64,000 nt of DNA from Elmis aenea (GCA_947652605.1 OX393576.1:63650966-63714965), one strand, 5' to 3'. Counted from the stretch's first letter, positions 34,701 to 45,514 are shown. Numbers and translations are program-made. Notes: generated by a model from the letters alone, not told the origin.

Positions 34701-36015
34701 GGTGATTCAGTTTGACTTTCGCACCCCTATAACTTTGTTATTTTTAGAGGCAACCCCCTAAAAACCTTACATTTTTTAAATCATGAAAAATCCTTTACCG
34801 AATGATGTTCAAATATTTTTTCTACAATGAAATATGCCAGACTGGCGATTGTCAACTTTTTTTTTTAAATTATGTCATATTTTTTTAATTGATTCTGATA
34901 GAAAAATAAATTATAAATCCGATAGTGCATTAAAAAAAAAATAAGCAAACATTTTTGAGAAAATTGAGTTTAAAAGTTATTTATTATTTTTTACAAAATC
35001 ATATTTAACTAAACAAAACACAATTGCCGAGGTAACAGTTTAAAACTTTTCTAATTATGTTTTATTATGTTTGGACGAAAAATTATTATTTTGTAAGCAT
35101 TAAATTGAAAATGAACCTTCTGTGAGTGTGTATTTAAGGCTTTTCAATTTAATGCTGACAAAACAATGATTTTTCGTCCAAAAATTGTGAAACACTATTA
35201 GACAAGTTATAAAATGTCAATTACTACAGCGATCGTGTTTTGTTTAGTCAGATACAACGATTTTGTGAAGAATAATGAATAACTTTTAAACTCATTTTTC
35301 TCAAAAATTTTCCTTTGTAAGCTTATTTTTTTAATGGACTACCGGATTTAGAATTTAATTTTTTATCAGAATCTATACAAAAGGTATACGTTTTAATTTT
35401 TTAAAAAAAAGGACAATCGCCAGTCTGACATATTTCATCGTAGAAAAAACATTTGAATGTCATTCGATAGAAAATTATTCACGATTTACAAAAATATTAT
35501 AGGGGTTTCCTCTTAAAATAACAAAGTTGTAGGGGTGCGAAAGTCAAACTGACTGACCCTGGATATTGTTATTTTATAATAATATCTTGGTTATGATCTT
35601 TAATCTTCAATATTTTGAAACATCCTATGTATAAGTGTCCTACTTTGGGCATAGCGAATTCTGGTCATCCTAATTCAATAACATTTTAATTTCAAATGTC
35701 TTTTAGTATGTGGAGTTCGCTGATCTAGAAAGAGATTTCATGTTACTGTGTCAAAATGCCCAAACATATAATGAAGAAGCATCTGTAATACATGAAGATA
35801 GTATAGTCCTGCAATCAGTGTTCACAAATGCAAGGCAACGACTGGAAGTTGATGGTGAATCAGAAGGAGAGGATGATAAAGATGATGGAACAAAATCAGA
35901 CACAGATTCAGCAGTGAAAATGAAAATTAAACTTAAAAATCGCAAAACGTCGAATAGGCGTAGACGATCGGCTAAAAAATATGTGTCAGATGAAGATGAG
36001 GACGATGATGATTAA
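16764..36015 (+). CDS. brm: Brahma, SWI/SNF chromatin-remodelling ATPase
   Basis: ATPase of the BAP/PBAP complexes, which slide and evict nucleosomes in the nucleus. Twenty coding exons join in frame to 1715 residues: 16764-17681, 20535-20767, 20951-21113, 23277-23408, 23603-23802, 23861-24328, 25483-25657, 25713-25932, 25991-26108, 26170-26409, 26467-26644, 28704-28946, 29001-29167, 29224-29412, 31156-31486, 31543-31773, 31831-32130, 32184-32389, 32447-32573, 35707-36015. Order: Pro/Gly/His/Gln-rich N-terminus ([17 protein letters not shown] as in fly Brm), QLQ region (about 375-405), HSA (about 560-700), helicase with [11 protein letters not shown] and DEGH boxes (about 880-1100), C-terminal lobe with [10 protein letters not shown] and RAHRIGQ (1215-1350), SnAC (about 1400-1500), bromodomain (about 1560-1640) with the acetyl-lysine Asn in TYNEEAS, and an acidic tail. 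Several introns hold transposons; intron 1 holds another gene and intron 6 a minisatellite. Confidence 0.97.
17214..17309 (+). repeat. Four 24-bp coding repeats in brahma exon 1
   Basis: Four near-identical tandem 24-bp units encode GPQQGHPG each, inside a longer low-complexity stretch of looser QGHPG and NHPGGPP repeats (about 17100-17570). The length of such a tract is likely to vary between individuals. Confidence 0.85.
17900..19288 (-). CDS. Inositol monophosphatase nested in brahma intron 1
   Basis: Removes phosphate from inositol monophosphates, feeding the phosphatidylinositol cycle; Mg-dependent and normally a cytosolic dimer. Minus-strand exons 19288-19226, 19150-19023, 18968-18706, 18465-18360, 18237-18086 and 18033-17900 join in frame to 281 residues, against 277 for human IMPA1. 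Metal-site motifs are present: FINEEE (Glu70 region), [12 protein letters not shown] (Asp89, Asp92) and the C-terminal signature [17 protein letters not shown]. Typical proteins read IGEES where this has INEEE, a mild change. The whole gene lies inside the 2.85-kb first intron of brahma on the opposite strand, so its promoter (upstream of 19288) and terminator are intronic for brahma. Confidence 0.93.
19289..20534. other. Remainder of brahma intron 1
   Basis: AT-rich, holds the presumed promoter of the nested phosphatase gene just above 19288. The 62-codon frame at 19853-20041 has no domain. No repeat or element end is recognised. Confidence 0.4.
21273..22221. mobile_element. hAT-like non-autonomous element in brahma intron 3
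   Basis: Ends CAGGGTTGG and CCAACCCTG, followed inward by AATCAGCTGATTTTTT on the left and ATTGATTTAAAT on the right. Flanking octamers ttgaataa and tagaatat agree at six of eight positions, consistent with an old 8-bp target duplication. The same family at 61309-61846 has a perfect 8-bp duplication. The interior contains two diverged copies of a block ending in gagaaatcgat and has no coding capacity. Confidence 0.75.
22222..23276. other. Rest of brahma intron 3
   Basis: AT-rich, no gene or element recognised. Confidence 0.4.
24321..25448 (+). repeat. 47-bp minisatellite, 24 copies, overlapping brahma splice donor 6
   Basis: Twenty-four contiguous 47-bp units fill nearly all of intron 6 (24329-25482). 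The first unit starts eight bases inside exon 6, so every unit repeats the exon end and donor, ATGCGCAG followed by GTACAG. Upstream of that AG each unit has a pyrimidine-rich run (ttttcatttgttttactata), so each unit also resembles a 3' splice site. Units are almost identical; single-base variants occur in unit 1 (agtcgat), near 24417 (catgcgtag), 24822, 24918, 25059, 25105 and 25423. Each unit also carries the alternating purine-pyrimidine run tgtgtgcatgcgca. The true acceptor is at 25483. Confidence 0.97.
26740..28613. mobile_element. Composite hAT-like element in brahma intron 11
   Basis: Ends TTAGGGTGACC and GGTCACCCT, flanked by a perfect 8-bp duplication ATGCTTAA (26732-26739 and 28614-28621), which indicates hAT-type transposition. 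It is a nest: pieces of CAGGG-type foldback elements lie inside (a short one at about 27148-27209 related to the element at 56660, and a larger arm from about 27840 to 28508 ending ATCACCCTG). The outer ends match the element at 34307-35670, which contains the same inner foldback, so the composite moved as a unit or the two share an ancestor that already held the insertion. Confidence 0.8.
29500..30215. repeat. Imperfect tandem repeats inside the intron 14 element
   Basis: About four to five diverged copies of a block containing ttaataactta, then attttaatttttat, then agtatacttta and a 3' part tgtgtttygacagttct. Spacing is irregular (about 100-240 bp) because some copies lack their 3' part. 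Confidence 0.65.
30230..30536. mobile_element. Palindromic MITE nested in the intron 14 element
   Basis: Ends AACGCAACCC and GGGTTGCGTT; the arms share GCGCCTAAAT, GGTATGCA and CGCCTACTTTCG in opposite orientation. The unit TAGGCG or its complement occurs repeatedly across 300 bp. The left arm has a short extra repeat (aacccactt). Confidence 0.75.
32750..34207. mobile_element. 1.46-kb foldback element in brahma intron 19
   Basis: TA-flanked, ends CAGGGTGTCCCAAATTCGAG and its complement. The two halves form an almost continuous inverted repeat around a centre near 33480, for example acaagatcttttgattcaaa on the right against its complement near 33205. Transcribed as part of brahma pre-mRNA, it would fold into a hairpin of about 700 bp. 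No coding capacity. Confidence 0.9.
34307..35670. mobile_element. Composite hAT-like element in brahma intron 19
   Basis: Begins TAGGGTGACCA and ends TGGTCATCCT, flanked by tattcaat and aattcaat (seven of eight match). The right 100 bp match the right end of the element in intron 11. The left part contains another terminus, CAGGGGCGTCGCTAGG, at about 34319, from a further nested element. Confidence 0.7.
34698..35561. mobile_element. Foldback element nested in the intron 19 composite
   Basis: Left end CAGGGTGATTCAG preceded by TA, right end CTGACTGACCCTG. The arms share tttgactttcgcaccccta and caatcgccagtctgacatat in opposite orientation. The same element, missing its left end, is inside the intron 11 composite. 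Confidence 0.8.
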
Positions 36016-36651
36016 CTATTTAATTTTTGCAGAAATATTGTGTAATTTATTTGATTTTTTGCCACGTTTTAGATGTCTTATGTACATTAAATGAATTTTT
36101 AATTGATTTTAGACATGTATTTTTATACATGTGATAGTAAAATTAGATGTATAATGGTAAGTAATGTGAGAATTTGAATTAACTCAGATTTTGGGCCTAC
36201 TAGGATTATGCAGAACAGTGATTAAGTAGCAATTATAGTTATGCAAAACAGTGATTATTTAATTGGCCGATTTGAACATTATGATTATGGTTTTTATTGT
36301 ATTTGCGTTACTTTTAGCTGTAATAGAAAAATATTCCAATACATGATATTTATGTAAAGTGTAGTTAATGGGCTTTTATTTATTATTCTCTTCATCTTGA
36401 ATAACTTTCAGAACATCACCTCCCTAAAACTGTCTTCCTTTTATTGTGTAAATGTCCACAGGTATCTTGAGGTAATGCAGGCTCCAGGGTAAAAGTTCAA
36501 AAAGTGGTAAGCCAGAGGTTCTCAACTTTTTAAGTTGCAAAACACTTGATTGTAAAAATGTTTGGAAAACAAAGTTTAATAAATTAAAATTCTTTCTTAA
36601 AAATACACTCAATTAAAGTTACCTAACTTTAAATTAAAATCTTAAAAGTTA
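36016..36651. other. Convergent 3' flanks of brahma and the PKA-like gene
   Basis: Holds the 3' UTRs of both genes. A solo hAT-like terminus, CCAGAGGTTCTCAACTTTTT, lies at about 36511. No gene seen. Confidence 0.45.
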
Positions 36652-39600
36652 TTAATTTTTCACAACGATTTTTGCAAACTCTTCTGCATATTCTTCTTTG
36701 GAACTTTTGCGGAATGGTTCCTCATCATAATAATCGAAATTGGTTGTATCATCAGCTGCTGCACCGAGTTTAGGTTTGTAAGCTGGTTTTACCTTGCGTA
36801 GTAAAAGGGCTTCCCACTCTACTGTACGAAACCATTCATGACCTTTTACATCTTTTGAACCATTTTTTAAAATCCCAAATCTGGTTTGGACAAACGAAAT
36901 TTTATTAGAATTGTATATGTCGTAGGTATAACGTGAAATCCAGAATGTTATAAAAAGCCGGCAAAACGAGCATCTCGTGTTTTGACCTAGCAAATAATAA
37001 TTGTTTTTAATGAAAACAAACCTATGAGCTTCCTTTTTATAATTTATTTTAAAACAAACTAACCAACCTGACCCTCTGTTACTGACCAAATGAATGAGGG
37101 TCAGGTTAAAGCTCGTTTTTTGTATGGAAACAAACGTATGAGGTTAAGAAAACGTCATAATTTGCTCATTTTGACGGTTTCTCAAACGCGACGTTTTTGC
37201 AAACCTCAAGAAAACCAGGTGGTCGCGTTCCACACTTTGAGGAGCACTGATGACCGAATGCATTTTTATTGTATATCTGCTATAAATTTAGAAAACAAAA
37301 CAAATACGCGCCAATTTGTTGGACGGCCTCGTGGTCCATGTGCGTCTGACGCACACGCGCGCTCCTTCAAAAAATATTCTTTATAACATGTTATTTTCGA
37401 TGGATGTCATATTTTAAATGATTACATCACTCTCGAAGTACGTTGGTGAAATTTAAAATAGGATTTTTTTGGTACCGTAAGTTTATAAAATAAAACGCAA
37501 AAATTGTCGTTACTTAGGGTCAAAAATAATCGCGCGTGTAGGTAGGTAAATGAAGTAACCGAAAATGTTTCTAGCAACAATGGAAAAACTGAATATTACA
37601 TTTTTATACACGAAAACTCAAAGTTATAGTGGTATAAGATTACGATTCTTTGAACTAGTAAAAGAAAGTCATTTTTCCACCGAGATGTTTTACAGGAAAA
37701 AATTTAGTTTCTATAGCAATTTAAAATATAATGCAAAATAAATCGTGAGGACATTAAGATCGTTTAAACCATTTTGCCATATTTTTAAAGCATTCTTGCT
37801 GCTTCATTATTCCTCCCAAATTCATTCTACTTCGAATTCATATAATACAAAAGTTTCAACACTACATCACTAAAGAGTACGAAGTATCAAATCAATTTGT
37901 TGTAAATTACTGTCCTGTGAGCTCAGAATAAGAACTTCCACTTACCGTTTAGTTCTATCAACTTGTATAATATTCTGAACAAGGTCTTTTAAGGCTTTAG
38001 AAAATTGTGGTGGTATAGAGAATTTTCCAGATACAATTTTTTCGTAAATTCTCATGGGGTCTTTGGCATAAAACGGTGGATAACCAGCAGCCATTTCATA
38101 TATCAAAACACCTAAAGCCCACCAATCCACCGATTTATTGTAGCCCTGGCTCATTATTACTTCTGGGGCTAAATATTCTGGCGTCCCTTAAATTTCAAAT
38201 GACTTTTAAAATCAATAGTTAAGGGGAATCCCTGGCGAAGGTGAACATTTTAAATGGTGCGATTTAACAAAATTATTTCATTACCAAGTCCTTTAAGCAA
38301 GTTCAGTGGTTGGGCTGTAATTTGGAAATCCTCGTTTTTGATATTTAAACGTATTAATAATAGCTGAGAGATTGCATTAATCTGTAGGTATATAAAGCTT
38401 CCACGATGTTTAATAGACTATTTTTAAATGATTTCTTTTTTTATGAAATGAATTGTTTTGAATCAAGCACTTACATTAGTTTATTACTTTAAATTATAAC
38501 GAAAAAATGCAGTAGTTACTTCTGTCCATAGCTGTTAAGAAATATATAACAACATGAAATACAACTCGTTTCATAAACTAAAACAGCTTTCCACTTAGAG
38601 ATATAATACTTTTTCACCGCAACTAGTAAAATATATTTTAAACTTAAGATCCAAAAATAGCTAATGCTTTATTTTTAAATTGTACATTTTCAAAGTGATA
38701 CCAAAAAAATGCTGGATACAACTTAAATTCTACTGCAATACTTTCACGTACATCGTACTAACAAAAAACCTTTTCAGGTTTATTTTTAGCCTTAAATCTA
38801 TTACCAAAACAACGAAAAACGCGTCGATGTTAAAGAACTAACGTTAATATTACTTGGGGCGTGAAAAATATGCACTTCTTAGTTTGTAAAATTCCATGAT
38901 TTTTTTCCCCCTGAGAACAATACTTTTGCTGTTGCTGTTAAAAAATAAACCTTTGATTTAGGATTTAAATAATGTATGTATGCAGCGTTAAGCTAATTGC
39001 TTTAATTTTAATAGCTTTCGATTTTTCCTGTAAAAAGGAAAAAACTGCAGTGCTTGCACTTTTTGATTTTTCTATGAAAATATTTAATATTGATTCAATA
39101 AAATTTAGGTTGTAAATAATATGCGTATGAAGTCAGTTGCTTTAGTTTTTGAAAAATTGGACAAAGAATAAATGTACTTAAAGACTCTCAAAGTGCACTA
39201 TAAGTTTGGAAATTAGAACTATTTTTACTAGTTTACTTAATTAGCAACAAAAATATATTAAATCTATTTAAATTAAACTCGTTTTCTGTAATATGCAGAC
39301 TAATTTTTTTAATATTTTTAAACACGTTTTTATGTGTTTCCGTTGAGTATTTTGCATTATAAACGAAAGTTTATTTCTTCTTTATTTTGTTTGATTATAA
39401 CCACCGATTCAAATAGGTACATTCAACAGAATGGATAGCGAAAAATTGTCTTCCAGTTACAAATTTTTGTTTTCATTGACTTACAGACTGTTTCATAACG
39501 TTCAATGCATAGTTTGTTATATTTAAATAACAAATAGAAATTTCTCATTGTTATTCAACATATTTACGTTATTGTGCTCACTAAATTTATTACACTAATT

Positions 39601-40631
39601 AGTTATTATTAAATTAACTTCTACATACGGTAGTATTGTGCAAACGTTGAATTTTATTATCGTTTTCAGATTCTGAGTGTGTTCAAATTCAAATAATAAA
39701 AGATCTGTTGATTTCAAAAAAATGCTAAGCCGTGTTTTATTCTGCAACTTAGATTGAAATTCCCTACGTGGAAAATTAAATAGTCCAAATCTGCTCGAGG
39801 TTTAAAATTTGTCGAATTTTAAATTTTGGGCGCTTCAGGCACAAACAAATGCTTTTGACATTTTCGACGCATCCACAAAGCGTAGAAAAAGCATAGAATT
39901 TACAATAAACTCAACGGCGTGTCTTTGTGATGTTCAAAATAAAGTGTGATTTTGGAATTTTTCAAAGATTTTTGAGACTCTATCCCCATGGTAGTAGTCA
40001 CAGAAAAACTAGAAAACAATTGAAAACTTTTACCACAAAGCGTATATGTCCGCTGATCATCAATTTTTTTGCAGAATCCATAATCTGTAACCTTTAAATA
40101 TCCATCTTTATCAATCAAAATGTTTTCTGGCTTAAGATCGCGGTAAACCATTCCTAAATAATGAATATATTCAAGCGCCATTATAACTTGGGCTGCATAA
40201 AATTTCGACATCGTTTCATCGAATTTTTTCTGTTGTCTGAGATGAGTGAACATCTCTCCTCCATTTATAAAGGGCATTGCTAGGTACAAGTAAACATTAT
40301 CCTTAAAGTAAAATTCCATGTTGACCAGAAATTCAAATCGCATTGCATCCATTATTCTGATTTCAGAATGCGTGTGAATAACTTGTTTGGTTCTGACTAT
40401 ATGCTCTTTTTCCATTGCTTTGATGGCGTATAGTCTTTCTTCGTGCTCCCTGTGTTTGACTAATAATACTCGCCCAAAGGATCCAGTACCCAAAGTTTTT
40501 ATTATTTTAAAATCGTGGATATTTGCGTTTGATCTGAAATCGGATCTCCACTTTAATTCAAATTCTTTTTTGGCGCGTTTTAGGTACGCTTCGAAATCTG
40601 TATAGTGTTTATTAAGCTTATGGTCCACCAT
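36652..40631 (-). CDS. Divergent cAMP-dependent protein kinase catalytic subunit
   Basis: Serine/threonine kinase of the PKA group. Minus-strand exons 40631-40034, 38186-37946 and 36880-36652 join in frame to 355 residues (PKA-C is about 350). Seen: glycine loop GTGSFGRV, catalytic YRDLKPEN, activation loop [14 protein letters not shown] with Thr197, the substrate-binding Glu residues in GGEMF and KPEN, and C-tail RKSSKEE matching the phosphorylated tail. Odd points: the Mg-binding DFG is DYG (residues 183-185), the hinge Glu is Pro (AMPFINGG for MEYVPGG), position 2 is Val so the usual N-myristoyl Gly is missing, and the tail lacks the closing FxxF. This looks like a derived paralog rather than the main PKA-C1. 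Activity and regulation by an R subunit are not shown. Confidence 0.9.
36881..37945. other. Intron 2 of the PKA-like gene
   Basis: A 98-codon frame at 37090-37386 on the plus strand has no domain and lies inside the intron; I do not treat it as a gene. No element ends are clear. Confidence 0.4.
38187..40033. other. Intron 1 of the PKA-like gene
   Basis: 1.85 kb, AT-rich, all frames broken. No gene or repeat recognised. Confidence 0.45.
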
Positions 40632-41505
40632 TCTACGTCCATCTTATTGATTGACAATTCATTTATCAGCCGTCATTACCTTTAAAATGTCACTCTATCA
40701 AAAGGACGGATGTTTTCAATTGTTAAAAAATATAATGGCTACCTAAATTTATTTCCCAGGTTCGCGGTTTAACATCTGGCAAAACACAATGAAATTATTT
40801 TGCGATTCAAGGGAAATTCCATTTCTAAAGTGCGCATTTAGTCTAAACGTGGAAGGAGTTTGTATGACCCCAATGAAAGCTTTTTTCGCAGAATGTATTG
40901 GCGTTTATCCAAACATAATCTAAAAATACCAATTTACGTCTGCACATGGCCTAAGTGCCAAGCGAAACGCAGATTTATAATTAAGGGGTTTAGTCCACAA
41001 CGTATTCCCGTTGTGCCGGTCTGATTAAAACAAGTTAGTCTTTCCACCTAGGATTTGCTTTATCCAAAAATTTTCTGCCCGTCATAACGAAGGGCATTGC
41101 TCGGAGTCAGCTGACGCGGAACAAAGAAGCGACGCTCGGCGTCTTATGTTCCTATGACCTTGCCAAGCACAAAAATAGAGTAAAACATCAAATCCAACTG
41201 CGTGTCTACTTAAACACTTCAAATTCTATATTTCTTACATCCGTAGTTATTTTTAGATAAACGGGGGGAACTAAACATTTTCATTTCTTTTTATTAACAC
41301 ATCCCTCGAGATTTTGAGTTCTTCTCTGAGGAAAATCAAACCATTACCCAAAAAAAGATACTTTCTCAGTTAATTGATAAGATCCATATGCTCAGGGGTT
41401 AGCAGAATTTTACTTGAAAAAAAGCGCGGCGTATGTTACCATTGTTGCAACACAGTGGACTGCGCATCCGTATATTGTTGGTGGGGAGATAAACAAAGAA
41501 CTCCG
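40632..41505. promoter_or_regulatory. Divergent intergenic region, PKA-like gene and LRRC20
   Basis: Contains the PKA-like promoter on the minus side and ends at the TATA box of LRRC20 exon 1a. More GC-rich between 40980 and 41170 than its surroundings. No coding frame. Confidence 0.4.
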
Positions 41506-41513
41506 TATATAAA
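41506..41513 (+). promoter_or_regulatory. TATA box of LRRC20 promoter a
   Basis: TATATAAA, 119 bp upstream of the ATG of first exon 1a. Position relative to the start codon fits a core promoter with a roughly 90-nt leader. Confidence 0.6.
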
Positions 41514-41624
41514 CAACACGCGGTGTGCCACAACAATCATTTGATATTCGCGCTCAAAAGTGAAACCAAAGGTGCATATTAGTAGTTTAGTTATTTGTTC
41601 GTTGGATTTAGTTTGAGTGCAACA

Positions 41625-44596
41625 ATGCGTCCTCCATCGCAATTCGGAGATGATATTACAAATCAAGCCAACAATGAGCCCGACCCAAGAATGGGAGCTA
41701 TGATGATCTGCACGAGACTTGCTGGAAGGGCAATAATTAGGGTTGTTGGCAGATGTAACGACGCCAAGGAGAATAATAATCTTGGTAAGTTTCATGTGAC
41801 CAATGAAGATGAAGCAGCGTTTCCTAATTAATAAATAATAAATTGTAAAGAATGGATGACCTTTTTTTGTGGAAGATAATATTAAACACTTTGTATTTGC
41901 GGACTAATAATACTATAAAGGGCTTTTTTATAATATCTTAGCGTACAAGTTAACCTTACAGTGTTCATATAAGGCATGTAAAGGACACGAGTAGTTTAAG
42001 TTAAGATACAATTCCATCTCTATTTATGGTTTAAACAGGAAATCATCTGATCAAGCACATTTTACGTCTCCTTGGTTTAGTTTCCGTAAATTTTGCTTAC
42101 GCACTTTTTAAATTTTACACCTGAAGTACTACGGAAACAAATTTCACAATACCGAAAGTTAATTACCTTATAGTAAATATTAATAGGATTAATAAAAAAG
42201 AAAGTTCTCAGCATTGAGAACGCTAAGAAGCCACTGGAAAGTATAACAACGTAATGTTCTTATGAGTAATTACTTTCAGTTTCACCAGGAAGAAAGAAAT
42301 TCATTGTGCTCTCGATGTTAAACACGTTACGTATTTAACTAATTTAATATGTTAATTTATTTACGTTACACGTGGAAAGATACATTTAAATTTTAAAGCA
42401 CTCGTTAAAATCAAATGTCGAATTCTTAACATTAATTTCAAACGCAAAAGAAAACTGCTGTTATATTATAATCATTTAATTTGCCCGTTTAAAGTTATGT
42501 TTTTGTTGTGGTCTGAACAACTATTGTTTTTGTGTACCTTATAAAAATAAATTTGAACGATAACAACCTAAAAAATAAAGGAAATAAACTTCACAAACAC
42601 GCACATTTTAATATCTTACGTTTAATATTATCATTGACAATAAAACTGGAGAGGAAGGAGATAGGGAAATTTCTAATAGATTGCTTTGTTTATAATCTTT
42701 GTTTTTGTTCTAACGCGGGATTTACTTTGAACGCAATTTAAATTATTTTCACGTTTGCGTATAGGAACTACGTATCTAAAATATAAATAGATCAGCTTGC
42801 GTGGGGATTCGGGTAATGAGCTGAGGAACAGTTAAGATTAACGAAAAAATGGCTCACCAAGTAACACGAGTGATTCATAGATGTGAAGAAGCCCAGGAAA
42901 CTTATAATTTGGGTACGATTTTTATGCTTCCATATCTGATTCTAATAAAATTGTGTAGTTGCAACAAAGAGTGCTTTGGACAAAGTTAAAACCTAATTCT
43001 ATATCCTTGCAAAACCACATGGTTTGGTAGTTTAATTCTTTATTTTGTCCAACAGCAATAGAAGAAATAAAATTCTCCTTCAACATTTAACACGTTTTGC
43101 AAGTTTCTCAATCAATTCTAAATCCTCAGTCAAATGCAACTTTGGGTACCACGTGCGTCTGACCCCCCCTAACTACCCCTGCCTACGCCACTGAAAAATA
43201 CTGATCAAGAAAAGAGAGACTTGAAAATGGGGTAGATTCCCTTTAGAGAAGATTCTTGTTAGAAAAAAGATTAGTGATATTTAATGAAACTTATGCATAT
43301 TCAAATTTCAATTGTATTTTCGTTAAAAACTCTTACTTGCACGAAACTCAAGTAACCATTACATTGTTTAACACTTTCTTGCAATTAATATGAATGAGTA
43401 TTGTTTTTTATTACTGTTTAATTATTTTTTTTTCAGATCTCTCAAACTGTCAGCTAATGCAAGTACCAGATGCAGTTTATCACTTAATGCGACATACAGA
43501 ACTGAAAACATGTGACTTGAGTGATAATGTGATTACAAAAATACCACCAAAATTTGCCGTTAAATTTAGTCTAATCACCGATCTCAATTTGTCACACAAT
43601 CAAATGGCCAAACTTCCAGATGAAATCGCAGAAATGGGTTCACTTGAAAGACTAGATATATCATACAACACATTTATTTCGTTACCCAATGCAATCTTCA
43701 AAATACCTAAACTTAATCAACTTAATGCCAGTAACAACCATATTGTTGGTAAGTACACAAAAATAGTGTATAAAACATTAAACATCTTAAACCATGCGTC
43801 GCAAAGCTGTTGAGAAACCCCCTAAAACATAAATCTAAATTTCGGCCAAAAGTAAGCACCACTGTGAGATAAGTTTTAAATATATACACTCTTCAAATTA
43901 ACAATTTTTGGGAATTGGAAGCAAATGCCAAAGTTCATCAATTACTTCCCTAACTTAAATTTGTTTTTAAGAACCCTTCTAAACCAAAGCATTAACTACT
44001 TAATATGGTCTCTTTAAATGTTCTTGTGTACAAAAGGACATAATGGCCCTTTTTTCTAATAACACTGTGCGGACCAAAAATTGGAAACTTTTTTGGTATA
44101 GACTATGGCCTTTTATAAATTATTTGGATTTAAAAAATGTAGTAACACCATTTTGATGTGTACATCAAAGGATTTCAAGCATTTTATATAAAAATAGTCA
44201 TCACTGAACATGTTACCATTGTGTACCAAAATAAGAAGTTTTTTAACACAATGGTAGATTTATGATTTATCTTTCACATGCAGGGCATGACTATTAAATG
44301 TACATACCAAAGTTTTTTACTAATTTACTAATTTTTTCAAGAAAACTAGCCAATTATTACATGTTATGGAATTAAAAATATTTTTACTGTATGATAAAAT
44401 ACTTTTTTTAATTAATATCCATCAATTTACAGATGTGGAAGTAGAAGTCCTCGAAGAAGCACCTGCGTTAGAAAAAATAGACCTTACAACAAATCCCCTT
44501 ACTGCAAGGTGTCACGATATGCTTTCTGCGATAAAGAAAGTTCAAATCACAATATCGCCGAGAGAGAAAGAGGACTGGGAAGATCTCACCATATGA
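41625..44596 (+). CDS. LRRC20: Leucine-rich repeat protein LRRC20, two alternative first exons
   Basis: Small LRR protein of unknown molecular function. Common exons 43437-43748 and 44433-44596 encode LRRs of the LxxLxLSxNxLxxLP type (DLNLSHNQMAKLP, RLDISYNTFISLP, KIDLTTNPL) matching LRRC20. Two first exons can join them in the same phase: 1a, 41625-41784 (total 211 residues), and 1b, 42849-42912 (179 residues; human LRRC20 has 184). Both end in a related sequence, RVVGRCNDAKENNNL in 1a and RVIHRCEEAQETYNL in 1b, both split after the first base of the next codon, and each has its own TATA box. Exon 1a adds about 32 N-terminal residues rich in Asp, Asn and Pro. Which form dominates cannot be told from the sequence. 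Confidence 0.88.
41785..42781. other. Intron between LRRC20 exons 1a and 1b
   Basis: AT-rich; the 69-codon frame at 42532-42741 has no domain. Ends at the second promoter. Confidence 0.4.
42782..42789 (+). promoter_or_regulatory. TATA box of LRRC20 promoter b
   Basis: TATAAATA, 67 bp upstream of the ATG of first exon 1b, in the right place to start a short leader (about 35 nt). Confidence 0.6.
43160..43194. mobile_element. Solo hAT-like terminus in the LRRC20 intron
   Basis: Reads CCCCTGCCTACGCCACTG, the usual form of a hAT MITE end. No partner end was found. The rest of intron 42913-43436 holds nothing recognised. Confidence 0.35.
43749..44432. other. LRRC20 intron before the last exon
   Basis: AT-rich, no gene or repeat recognised. 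Confidence 0.4.
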
Positions 44597-45514
44597 ATAT
44601 AATTTGCACTTTGCCATGCTCGAGTTACTAAAAACGTTTTGTACATACATTTTGGGATCTATTTATATGCATACGAATAATAGAAAAAAAAGTTACTGAT
44701 GCATTTTTTTAATAATTAAATGTTTTTATTTAATACAAATCCCAAAACCGTTCGGTGCTAGAGTAAAATGGCTGTGCAACATAGTGTAAATTATTAATTA
44801 AATATTTGTATTTTTTATAAATGATATTCCTAAATATGGATTTGTAAACGGTTGTATAAATTAACTAATTATCAATTTGATAATAATTCAAGTACTTAAA
44901 TAGCTTGGATGTTCCCAGCGGAGTATTAAGTACTTGCCATTTTGTTGTGTGAGTATTATTTTATACCATTTAATTGTATGTGGTATATTTGTTTGTTCAT
45001 GTAAAGTAGAAAGTATTATAGTTTTGTATATTTTGGTAACTAATTGTAGTTGTAAACCAATGTCCTTTTGGCTTTTATCATCTAGTCATTTTTGTGATCA
45101 CGTATCACTAATTGCGTCTATGCGTCTGCATGACAAAATAAATATTTTATAGACATGTTGTTTAATTATTCTTATATCTTACATCATTTTCTACAAACAG
45201 AATGCTCCAAAACTGCAATAGTGGGATTACTTGCTTAAAAATGTTCTTTTTGTCTTGTTTTGTCAATTATTGCGTTACTACAATAAAAACAACCTTAAAG
45301 TACAAATAAAGACTGAAATAAGTCAGGAAACTTTTTGGAACTTGCTTAATGGCGCTTTTTTTACAGGGGAATACCCAAAGCAATGTGTAGTGATTTTTGT
45401 ACTTATACATTGGCTACACTTGTGTTGGTAATTGAAGTAACTAGTGTCAGTGGTTTATAACCTAGAACTCGGTTGTCATCTGTGCTCGTGCACATTATTT
45501 TCTTAAATTCGAAA
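44597..45514. other. Intergenic, LRRC20 3' flank and DNTTIP2 upstream region
   Basis: Contains a probable polyadenylation site region (aaaataaa at about 45135) and the DNTTIP2 promoter. Short frames at 44934 and 45231 have no domain. Confidence 0.4.

Noticed and set aside
37090..37386. 98-residue plus-strand frame in a PKA-like intron
   Set aside because: No recognisable domain, no splice partner, inside an intron of a firmly modelled gene.
41436..41795. 119-residue minus-strand frame
   Set aside because: Covers the LRRC20 promoter and exon 1a on the other strand; no domain and no splice context.
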